From Eleusine coracana subsp. coracana (taxonomy: Eukaryota > Streptophyta > Magnoliopsida > Poales > Poaceae), in contig CM064420.1 of assembly GCA_032690845.1 (NCBI GenBank), positions 61,988,707-62,052,706 of the forward strand: 64,000 nucleotides of DNA, in the 5' to 3' direction. Every line of letters begins with the position of its first letter. Position 1 is the stretch's first letter. The notes beneath the pieces are model-generated. The model made no database searches, was not told where the DNA came from, and worked only from the letters and a program-made list of their open reading frames with translations. A program made the translations under genes and the position numbers. Of this stretch, positions 33,101 to 43,851 are shown piece by piece.

Positions 33101-36100
33101 CATTGTTGCAACATATAATGTAGTTGTATATTTGTTGTGGAATTTCTTTTATTTAATTATCTGAACCAACAGGCTCTTTAAGACATACAAACTACCGAAT
33201 TTGTTTCTGCAATCATCAGTCATATACAAAAACCAACTTCACAGTAGAGGCAGCGCTCCAAGCACACAGAATGCAACCCCCAAAACAGCAACTCTTCAGC
33301 TGTCTCATACACTTGTACAGCTAGGCAGTTAGACAGCTCTCTGTTTTCTTTGGCCTCTCCTGGGCCTTTTGCTTAAGCAGCTTGCACAGTTTCAAGAGTT
33401 TTACCACAGCAGGGCTTTCCAAAAAAAAAAAAAAAAAAAACTCATATACGAAAACACTGAACAGAGATTATATTTTTATAAGGTAGTTGTGAAATACTTG
33501 ACCAGCAAATTTACATCATTGGTATTTCTGTATATGCTGGATATGCCAGCTTCTTTCTCATCCATAAAAGTTGAACTTCCCTTATCCTGGAAGGCTAGAA
33601 TGCACTATGTGCTGTTTTTAGTTGAAATTTGATAGTTAATACATTTAATAGTTCAAATGAAATCATATTATATTTTTATAAGATAGTTTTGAAATACTTA
33701 TCACCAAATTTACATCATTGGTATTTCTATTTATGCTGGATATGCTAACTTCTTTCTCATCCATAAAAGTTAAACTTCCCTTATCCTGGAAGGTTAGAAT
33801 GCACTAAGTGTTTTTTAGTTGAAATTTGATAGTTAACACATTTAATAATTCAAAGAAAATCGTACTATATGATTACATTTTTTTTTTCTGAAAAAGCTTT
33901 TGTTTTGGTGATTTACAGATGTGTGGGAGGGCTGGACGCCCGCCATTCGATGATACTGGAACAATAATAATTATGACAAGAAGAGAGACAGTAATATACT
34001 TTTCTTTTGTTCCTCTCTTGTTAACTTTGTACATTGTGAAATATTTTGAATAGTATTTGTGTTGTAGGTTCATCTGTATGAGAATATTCTTAATGGATGT
34101 GAAATGGTGGAGTCCCAGTAAGTGCTATGAAAACTAGCTTCTCATGTGATATTCCACCTATAATATTACTTTTTTAAAATGCACTGCATGAAATTTGATG
34201 ATCTCATTGAGGATATATACTGCCACCAGGTTGCTACCATGTGCAGTGGAGCATCTAAATGCAGAAATAGTTCAGCTGACAGTATCTGATATAGCCTTAG
34301 CAGTCGAGTGGATCAAGTGTTCATATTTGTACATCAGAATAAAAAAGGCATGGATGCATACTCTTGTTTACCATTTAAGTGTTTTTATTTGAAATATATG
34401 AATTAACTCATGAAATAAATCACTAGAATCCTGAGAACTATGGAGTTAAGGGGGAAATTCCACGTCATCTCCTTGAGAAGCAAATTCAAGGTTCTTTTTC
34501 TCTGGACTTTATTAGTTAAACAGTCCTTATTGTGTTTATGATTTGACCCTTCCCAATTGAATATACAGACATATGTATTGAGAAGATCCATGAACTGAAG
34601 GAGTATGGGTTGGTTTGGGAAGATGAAGACGGTTTCCTTCTACGACCATTAGGTAAAGTTTCTTCTGTAAAATAATATGCAAATGTAGGAAGTACAACCA
34701 AAATATGTCATTTGCAACAGTGCTCAATCTATATTTGTAAAAATATTTTTTGTGGCACTATACCAGTTACATGTTGGATGCGCCAATCTCATACTGTAGA
34801 CTATTAAAGTAGGTTATAGCCTAAAATGGTATATTGCATGAGCTTGTTGAGTGTGCGTCTCCGGAAAAATGCTATCTACCTTTCAGCAGTCACATTATAG
34901 ATATAAAACAAATTCTCAACCAACCTAGGAGGAAAGATGGCTTATAAAGAAGAAATAGGCACCCAAGTTCGTGCTAAGACGACTCAAACTTGTGTAGTCA
35001 GGGTGTACATCCACACCCTTAACCTAGTGAGCTAGCTTGGTCCCTTTCACAAAGCATATTATATGACTATTATGATTGATCTGTGCATGAAAAAAATATT
35101 TGTAAATTTGTTGCAACCTCACAAGGTTTTACTGCACTACTGCAGTAAGGGGCATTGGTTTCGGGTTCCTATTTTTGACAGCCTTAAAACATAGCTTCAA
35201 TGATGAGGTTAAGTATAACAATCAGTCTAATAGTCCATGCAGCAAACCCTATATATCTTTGTCAGGTTTTCATACCATGGGTTAATGATTTTATAAAATA
35301 GCTCAATAACTAAGAGGCAAAGCTGTTTATTGTGGAAATTAATGTTGACTCTGAGGGTTGGGCATTGAGTTATTGAACTTGGAGCAGCCTATTCCTGCAT
35401 AATACTTTTTTTATAGGGAATGCTGCATAATACTTGTGATGAATATTCTGTTATTTTAATCTGCTGCCTCAAATATTCTACCTTCTTGCTATTTGCAGAT
35501 GATATTATTCCAGATTGTGGTCTATTTTTACGTGTTTCTCTTACTTTTTATTTCCTGAAAAGAACTCTCATTTGAGATCTACTTTATCTTACTCAGAACC
35601 TGGGAGGCTGATGGCAAAGTTCTACCTGAAGTTTGATACAATGAAGGTTATCGTCAAAGCGTCTGCTTGTTGCAATTTGGAAGATTTATTGCATATCATC
35701 TGTCAGTCTGCAGAGATTACTTGTAGGTGGTGGTGCATATTTTGAATTAGTTATGAAGTTTACAGCATATTAATCTGATTTTTTTTGTATATCAAGGGAT
35801 ACAACTACGCCGAAATGAGAAGAAGATTCTAAATGATATAAACACTGACAAAGAGGGAAGACTCCCCTTCCATATTGTCTGTGGGAATGGAAAAAAGAAG
35901 AAGCGTATCCAAACCAGAGAAGAGAAAATATTCTTACTAGCAAATGACTGCTTAACTGGGGACCCCCGAGTCCATGATTTATCCCTTAGCCAGGTTGTTT
36001 ATTTGTCTAGATTAACATTTCTGATTTCCTTCCCGACCTTTTAACTTGAAATTTCCATGCAGGAAACAAATTCGATATGCTCAAATGGATGTAGGATTGC

Positions 36101-39100
36101 TAGATGCATGAGAGAATACTTTGTGTTCAAAAAGAGTTACAGGTCCGCTGTAAATTCTATGATCTTGGCAAAATGCCTTCACCAAAAGCTTTGGGAGAGC
36201 AGTCCATTTTTGCTGAAACAACTGCCTGGAATTGGAATCGTAACAGCAAAGGTTATTAATTTTCTGACTGTTATGTAGATACTTCTGTATCCCCAGCCTG
36301 CACTACTTTTTCTTGAGTTGATCACTTGTCATTCCAGGCACTGAAGACTGCTGGAATTTGTACCTTTGAGAGCCTGGCAACTGCTGATGCTAGAAAGATA
36401 GAATCAGCAACAGGGCGCAATTATCCATTCGGAAATCATATAAAGGAATTGATGTCAGCGTTACCACCCAAAACTGAGATACACATAGAGGATGCTGGAA
36501 ATAGACTGGGAAAATCAATCCTTATTGTAACTCTAACTCGTCTATCGCAGGCAGTTCGATCCAGTAAAAGCAGTTATGCTGACATGGTATTGTATTTAGC
36601 TTTGTTTCATGTCATTCAGTGCTCTTAAAAGCCAACTTAAGTTACATTATTATTTGTCAGGTTGTGGGTTCAGAGGAAGATAATATGATCCTCTTTCATG
36701 AGAAAATAAGGTCAGCTTTTTCACCTTGCAGATTGATGATGTCGATGACTTCCTTTTTTTCTACTGATGGATAATTGTTTGTTATTTTGGTTGCTGTCAA
36801 CAGGGCTCAGGAATTCTCTAGGTAATATATACTGGTGAATTTTTTTATTCTAGGGATATTTTGGACCATTTTATCGAAGCAGAATGAGGGGTGTAACAAT
36901 AACAATTTTTCAACCAGTGTTTTGATTGTATCACTTTTTCCAGGAAAAATGGATATATACTCTCTTGGTCAGTGCCATCTAAAATTTGAGTTATCATAGC
37001 AGCATGTCACAAGAAGTTATGCCTTGTTCGGCAATTTTTTGTGTTTCATATAGCATATGAATTGATCACACTTATGTTCAAGTGTACCTAAGTTTAATCA
37101 GAGTTGTCTAGAATCATTAACTAGTAATTTGTTAAAATGCAGCCCATATTCTGTAAAAGTTTATGTGCTATGCCCCGAGAACAGTCGTGTCACTCTGAAG
37201 GTTGATCTGATATTTGAAGAATACGGTAACAGCACCAACAAAGAGTTCTTTCCATCAAGTATTAATGTACTTATCATTTATATGCTAATATATGCTAACA
37301 TAGTTTATGTTGCAATTGTATGGTGAAGTTGGTCTTGATATCCACAAGAAGCATGTAATCAGCAGGGAAGATAATTTGCAAGTGACCAGAGTGAGCGAGG
37401 TAGAGAAGCAAGAAAACATGTACAATTTCCCTGCAGCGATTTGTTTAGGTAGATCCAGAACAACTCGAATAAGCGAATCACCATCTCACACTGGAAAGAA
37501 CCCACTTTCAAAAGAGGTATGTGTCATAGAAGATGATGTTGCTATCAATGCTCCGGCGAAAGTCGATAATGCCCCAAGTACCAGAAAATTCAACAACTTG
37601 GCTTCACTGTAAGTGCTCAATTTCATTTTATTATTTCTGCTGGCCTAGAATTTCTGAAATTGACCGCCTTTCATTAGCATAACTAACCCGAAGCACTTAT
37701 CAGGGATTCTGCCACCTGTAGTTTCCCAAATATCTATAGGATTGAATCATGCAGTATGTTACTTTACAGCTATAAGTGAAGTTTCAGTATTCATCAGCTC
37801 TCAACTTTGTTTTTAGTCTAAAGTTTGTTATCCCAAACTTCTAGTTTGCTTGTAACCTTTTTTAATTTCCTTTTGAAGTTGTACAGTAGGGGAGAATCTT
37901 ATTGTTGTACATTATATTAAATGAATGGAGAATAAGATATTGTACAACCCCCTTAAAGTAGGCTGGAAAACCAGAAAATAAAGAGTAATAGGTATATGAA
38001 AGTGGTTCTGTACTGATACAATTACATTTTTCCAGAAACTCAGTTGCTGAGATTTGAGTCATTTTTGCAAACGAAAATAAGCTTGGAAATATTTGTTGAT
38101 TGAAGCGGGTTGTAACCTTTGTACTGTGATGTTTCTTTTTTTTTTTCTTTCCAGGGAGGTCCCCAGCTTTGATATGCTGGCTGAAGATGATATTGGAGGT
38201 AAGACAATGTTGCAAACACTATCAACATATTACATTTTTGTTACTTCCATTCGAATCTGGAATGTTATTTTACTAACTGAAGTGTATATTACCATGTTTA
38301 GATATAGATGGCACATCTTTTTCTGAACCAACAAAGACAGAATGCAAACGTGCTACAAGCAACACAATTTTCGATCACATACGCAAGAAGTCGAAAGATT
38401 TCCCCACCCTAATGTTGTCGAGATCCATGGATAGCTCTTATGAGCCTCTCATACTGAAGAAGAGGAAGACATCGAGGGACCAGTATGGGGTAGAGCATAG
38501 TGACCTTAGCCTCAATGTGGACGAGGTCACACCAATGGATTGTGATCCCATTGAGGCTAGGGTCTCTCCAACCAATACCGTGGAGAAGTGTCACAGGATC
38601 CTCACTGGAACCTTAGAAAAGAGCCACATTTTGTACACATGCACAAGAGGCAACCCATATGAGAAGAGCAAGATGCGCGCCACAACAACTTCAGATGAAA
38701 ATCATGTTGAATTTGCAGGAAAAAGGGACAGCCCATTGGAGAAGATCAAGGCCTTGTGCAGAACTACAGATAAACGCCTTTTTGAAAAAACTCCAGATGA
38801 ATGTTGTCCTCAATTTCAATCAAAAAGTGATGGTCCATTTGGGAAGAGTAAATTTTGCCCAGCTGCAAACAGTAAGATGCTAATGGCAACAACAGAAGAA
38901 AGTCCTGCTGAATTTGAAGGAAAAAGGGACAGCCCAGTGGAGAAGATCAAAGCCCTGTGCAGAGCTTTAGATGAAAGCCCTTTCAAAAAAACTCCAGATG
39001 AAAGTTGTCCTCAATTCCAATTGAAAAGAGATGGCCCATTTGGGAAGAGCAAATTGTGCCCAGCTGCAAACAGTAAGATGCTAATCGCAACAGAAGAAAG

Positions 39101-39569
39101 TCCTGCTGGATTTGAAGGAAAAAGGGACAGCCCATTGGAGAAGATCAAGACCCTGTGCAGAACTTCAAATAAAAACTCCCTCCAATTTGCAGCCAAAAGT
39201 GACAGCACATCCGAGAAAAGCAATTTCCGCCCATCTGAGAGGAGTGGGATGCTGATTGCAACTCCAGAAGAAATTCCGGTTGGATTTGCAGGTAAAAGGG
39301 ACAGCCCATTGGAGAAGATCAAGGCCCTGTGCAAACTTTCAGATGAAAACTCTCTCCAATTTGCAGCAAAAAGTGGCAATCGATCCGATAAGAGCGAAGT
39401 ATGCTTCAACAGTCCTGTTTCATCCTTAAAGCCTACTCAATGTACCAAGCAAGTTCGAGCTACGTATCAGCCTTTCAATGTGCAGGACTACATCAAGGAT
39501 GTATTGAGCAACACAAGCGAGGGTGAAAGAGGTTTACTTGGTTGCAAGAGTGTCTTTTCTTTTCTCTGA
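30184..39569 (+). CDS. MER3: MER3/HFM1 meiotic ATP-dependent DNA helicase
   Basis: Superfamily 2 Ski2-like 3'-5' helicase that stabilises recombination intermediates and promotes interfering (class I) crossovers in meiotic nuclei. Exons: 30184-30296, 30572-30755, 30842-31003, 31104-31341, 31443-31479, 31559-31605, 32120-32157, 32256-32277, 32374-32586, 32771-32927, 33013-33064, 33919-33990, 34068-34117, 34230-34347, 34427-34490, 34569-34652, 35597-35722, 35797-35993, 36063-36251, 36338-36586, 36661-36710, 36804-36821, 37143-37225, 37329-37608, 38155-38198, 38302-39569. All phases join, giving about 1,384 residues. Walker A is APTGSGKT (residues 62-69), Walker B/DEVH box residues 180-183 (LIDEVHLL), motif III ASAT, motif V/VI region TNTLAQGINLPAH, then the Sec63 domain (LEPGRLMAKFYLKFDT and LPGIGIVTAKALKTAG helix-hairpin). 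The tail holds four repeats of a GKRDSPLEKIKALC motif. The frame is open throughout. Exons 8 and 22 are only 22 and 18 bp. Confidence 0.95.
32231..32246. repeat. (TC)n microsatellite in a MER3 intron
   Basis: Eight TC units in the pyrimidine tract just before the acceptor of the 22-bp exon 8; length changes here could influence recognition of that tiny exon. Confidence 0.8.
33234..33440 (+). mobile_element. Poly(A)-tailed retroposed insertion in MER3 intron 11
   Basis: About 187 bp of unique, non-coding-looking sequence followed by 20 consecutive A (33421-33440). It is flanked by 14-bp direct repeats TCATATACAAAAAC (33220-33233) and TCATATACGAAAAC (33442-33455), one mismatch. Poly(A) plus target-site duplication marks L1-type retroposition. 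I see no pol III boxes, so it may be a retrocopy of a transcript fragment or an unfamiliar SINE. Confidence 0.75.
33467..33862. repeat. 200-bp tandem duplication in MER3 intron 11
   Basis: Two adjacent copies, 33467-33666 and 33667-33862, both starting ATTATATTTTTATAAG and containing CTTCCCTTATCCTGGAAGG. They are roughly 90% identical by eye. Position is just downstream of the poly(A) retroposon. Confidence 0.88.
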
Positions 39570-39749
39570 TCTGCTGATGTCTTGTACAGGATAGGGTAAT
39601 ACACTACTGTGCCTAAAACATGCACCGTAACTTGCAGAACATTGATCTGGGCTCCAACTGTTTTGGATGACAATACAAACGACATTACTCCGTACTTTTG
39701 CATTCTGTACATTTGAATATACCATGCAAGGGACTAAGGGAGTTTCTGC
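39570..39749. other. Convergent 3' gap between MER3 and PP2A B55
   Basis: Only 180 bp separate the two stop codons, so the 3' UTRs of these converging genes probably overlap. No separate element is visible. Confidence 0.7.
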
Positions 39750-42703
39750 CTACATATGGTACATGTACAAGCTGTTCTTGGCTGCACAAACGATGAAGTC
39801 TTCAGTCGGGTGCCACGCTATGTGTGTCACCTTTGATGCCATATTACATGGAATTTCATCCTTGTTGCCGGCCGGTCTCAGGCCATCCTGACCTGCGAAC
39901 ACTATGAGACCCTGTAACCTTAACGAGATATATAACTGAAAAGCGCATATATTTAGCATGAAAAATTTGCTGATACTAGCTGTGTTCAAACCTTTTCTGT
40001 TGTTTCCGCGAGCAAAATTGTTGAGCAGCCCTGAACCCTTTGAAGGACGGTATGTTTGTGTCCTGTAGCCAAAGCGTAACGTCAGGTATGAGCCAAAACT
40101 GCTCCCTGCATCATGATGCACTTTGGAACTCCGGTTGGTTCTTATACTCAACAAATTCTGGCCGCGTTTACCATGAAACCTTTGCATCAAATCCGATCAC
40201 ATGAGAAAAAGAAAGTAATTTAGAACAGAGACGTACAGTTCAGCGTGCCTGTAAGGGTTTGTGCTGGCTTCCAACGTAGTCCCACTCGTATCAGCAGCAG
40301 CAAGGGAGAAAATTTTGAAAGTGTTGCTGGCCGGAAGAACCAAAAAATGGAAAGATCGATAAGGAAATGGCTGAGAAATCTGTATGGTTGCGTTTCAGAA
40401 GTACTATATTTTTACGAACCTGTAAGATCCAGTAGCGAAGTAGGTCCCATCATTGCTGGCGCAGCAGCTGAACCGATCGAAAATGTGGTCGTCAGTATAC
40501 AGATCCGACAGCTGCAGCGCCGGCCGAGAAGCAACGTTTGTGAGGATCGTTATTCATTTTCACCAAAAGTCGCATGATGTCTTAACTCTTAATTATGTGT
40601 ATGGGCAATGGGCCCCTTTTGTGTATACCTTTGGACGAAGGAACTCATGCACCTTGTATGTGACGACGGGGGAGCTCTCCTTGCGCAAGTCCCAGAGCTG
40701 CAAATAGTAAAGGTTTGTTAGATTGAACGTAACGAGTCATCGCTAGAGTTGGTACCTGGCAAAAGTGAAGTTTTCACACACCTTCAGGTTGAGGAAGTCA
40801 CGTGTCAGAAGGTACTTCCCATCCCCGGTGAATTTCAGGTCCGTGATGCAAGAGACAATCTCCGTGAAAAACGTCTTCTGCTGAAGGCGGTTCTCGCGGT
40901 CCCGGAATCTGTTCGGTAAAGGGAGGCAGTTTCAGAGAAACAGAATTCAGTTTCTGAAACTAACCTCTGTGTCTTTCAGCTGAAACTGATGTTGCTCGAG
41001 GCGCTCACATCCTCGCGCTTTGATCGCACAGCGCCGATCGCCGCAGGTCGACCAGCCGGACGACGCCGCTGGAGCTGCCGTACGCCAGCGTGCTGCAGGA
41101 GGACGGGTGGAACTCGGCCGCGGTGATCACCTCTGCAGATCCGTGGAACAACCAACAAGCGAGAGTGGGTCAGAGTTTCATCCACTTTCGGCGTGCACGG
41201 CATTTTATTACGTGACGTTTTCAGACGATTCGGACTGACGGCAGGGGAAAACAATAACACCAAATGGATCACCTACGAGGTCCTCCATTACCGCGGGCTT
41301 CATGTCGACGATGTTGAAGCACTGGTTCGTCACCTCCAGGTGCCACAGGTTGATCCACAGGTCGTCCGCGGACACGAACGTCTCACCGTCACTGCAACAG
41401 CAATTGGTGTCACGTTTGCCGAGACCAGGAAAGGTTTCATGCTTCAGAAGCAGAATGAGAAGGTTACCAGTTGTTCGAAATGGAGTTGATGTTGTACCGG
41501 TGACCACGGCCGAAGACCTTCCTACACTTGGCAGAGTACCCATCCCCTGCATCACCTCCCTGGTCGTCAATGACAGCACAAGATGTAATTAACCAAACCA
41601 AACTGCATTTACTGAGTAGCGGGTCATATCACATGACTGATATGAGCGAGCATCGCATCAAGGATAAACCTTTGCAGAGCGGTCGACTGGATCTGCAGAC
41701 AACGCAGGAGTGGTCCGTCGCGGCCGATCGTGCCCTTTCTTCGGCTTGTGTTTGGAAACCTGCCCTGAAGCAACAGTACCATTATATGATTCTTTTCACA
41801 CACACACAAAAAAAGACCGCATATGGCATGATCAATGGAATGTCGTGCTCAATGTACCTTCCAGAGCTTGACCGTCCGGTCATTCGTGGCGAGCATCAAC
41901 AGGGCGCTATTCGGCCGCGCGCACCACCTCAGCTTCTTGATCTTCTCGCAGATTTCCAAGCTGTGCAGCGCGTCGAACTGTACTAGTGGATAACTCGAGA
42001 TCAGCGGAACGCATTAGAACAATAGGATTGACAATTTTTTTTCCACCGATACCACACACAGCTCGATGAGTGACTTGACCTCCATCTCGTGGCTCTGGAA
42101 CTCCATCGCGAAGCCGTACCTCGGCGGCGGCGCGCCGGCGTGGTCCGTGCGCTCCAGCTCGGATCGAAGTCGCGTCTGCACACGTTCAGAAGTCGTCCCA
42201 GGTCAGCCCCCGAGCGCACATGAACCACACGTTATTATACCTGAATGAATGATGATACGCATGACTCGTACATCGTCCTCGTCGGTCCGTCGGAAGATGA
42301 TGACACGGCCGGCGTGGTCACCAGCGGCCAGGTGCTCGCCGCGGCCGTCGAACTCGAGAGCCGAGACTTCATCTGCTTCCGACACGCCCGGGCATCAGGC
42401 AACAAATCACTGGTTAGTTCAATTCAACAACCATGCGAACCTGACGCTTGACACTGCTAAATGAGTGCAGGCAGTGCTCCATGCATGTGCAGTGGTATGG
42501 TGTTCTGCAGTAAAGATACCATCGTCTTGGAGCACGCGGTTGAGCTGATCTCCGGCAAGGGGTGGTAGTTCGCCGAGGACCTGGGAGAATTTCCACTGGG
42601 GAAGCGGGGCGGTCCGCGGACCTCGGGAGCCTGAAGGAGAAGAGGGGGTCGGGGAAGGTGCTATGGAGCTCGTGCTGCGCCACCTCCTGCCGGTGTTGCT
42701 CAT
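39750..42703 (-). CDS. PP2A regulatory subunit B55-type WD40 protein, divergent
   Basis: B55 subunits are WD40 propellers that direct protein phosphatase 2A holoenzyme to its substrates. Exons: 42520-42703, 42272-42372, 42058-42175, 41858-41982, 41670-41759, 41468-41559, 41273-41391, 41009-41132, 40782-40908, 40629-40697, 40420-40511, 39992-40128 (start tentative) and 39750-39892, giving 506 residues, the usual size. Diagnostic pieces in order: WKFSQVLGE, VSALEFDGRGEHLAAGDHAG, AMEFQSHE, LEICEKIKKLRW, YNINSISNNCDGETFVSADD, LWHLEVTNQCFNIVDMKPA, EVITAAEFHP, FFTEIVSCITDLKF, LWDLRKESSPV, VHEFLRPK, HIFDRFSCC, ATGSY and the C-terminal HIAWHPTEDFIVCAAKNSLYM. The loop after DRTVKLWK is short and basic, and the piece after ATGSYR lacks the family FRVFG consensus, so the last-but-one exon boundary is uncertain. 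Starts at ATG 42703. Confidence 0.88.
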
Positions 42704-43851
42704 CGTGGCGACCTACCGGCTGGTGATCCGGCAGCACTCGCCTTGCGCCAAGGACTTGTGGTGCTGCGCATTTTCGTGAAGTGACGCGGTGTACTTGTAG
42801 TCCGGTTTTAGAGCATCCAGAGCCACTCGACCGTTATTATCGTCATCCTTTATTGCGCTTTTTCCCCGATACATGTTTCAAAGCCGCACGGACCACTGTC
42901 ACGGCGATATGTGCGAAGTCTCTGTCGCGCATAATTGGATTGAATGAGCAATCCACAACCAGTTGGCGGTGGCTCCAAGATAACAGAGGCCAGGGATGGC
43001 AATTTAGGTTACTCTCAATGGAAGTTTTATTTTTATTAAATATGATGCCGCATAACCAATTTTGATGATATGACAAAAGATTTATGAAGAGAGAGAGGGA
43101 AGTGGTTTCATCTAAAATGAAACTGGGTATACACAGTTTTCTAGATTTAAAACATCAAGAAACTAGTATTGAAGGAGAGTTGTTTTATTTCATCCTTTAA
43201 GTAACCAATAAAACTACATAGAATTAAACGTGATAAAACTTTAAAATAAAACCATGCATTATATAACTTGTTTTATTTGTGGTTTCAAATTATTTTATAT
43301 GACATAACACTCTTAGAAACATAAAATAAAACTACCATTGGTACTAGGTGACAAATTGTAACCAGTGATGCGACATACTCCCCACGCCCAAACTGTAACC
43401 AGTGATGCGACATTCTCCCCATGCTAATGTTTGATGCATATCTGTCTCTGGATCATAAGAGCATGACAAAAATAATGCAATCTCAGATCTTTAAGCAACG
43501 AGGATTCAAAGAACAAAAAGAATCGTGCGGTGATTGCATAACACTGCCTTAGTGCCGTGTCATCGTTTAGATTATTATTTTTAGCGAATAAATAAGCAAC
43601 GTTATGCCAAAGATATACAAAATTCTGCAGGGGTATACAGTGCCGCTCGTAAGCTCTACACTTGTTAATCACTGGACCGAATGTTACCTGCACTATGCAT
43701 GTATGTTTGATGAGCAATGCTCATAATCGCCGCAGAAGAACAAAACTTTGCTAGCTTCAGACAAAAGTCGAGACAGCTTAACTAATCAAATGCAACTCTG
43801 GTAAACTAGTTGCTACGCATGTACAAGTGTGCCAAAATGGCTAGCTACGTC
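42704..43851. other. Intergenic: B55 promoter side and PNPase 3' flank
   Basis: 42704-43000 is the B55 upstream region. 43060-43330 is AT-rich with repetitive grass-type phrases. A 37-bp near-perfect tandem duplication lies at 43354-43427 (TGTAACCAGTGATGCGACAT twice). No gene is seen. Confidence 0.55.
43354..43427. repeat. 37-bp tandem duplication
   Basis: TGTAACCAGTGATGCGACAT occurs at 43357 and again at 43394, followed in both by CTCCCCA. There are about three mismatches between units. Confidence 0.85.
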
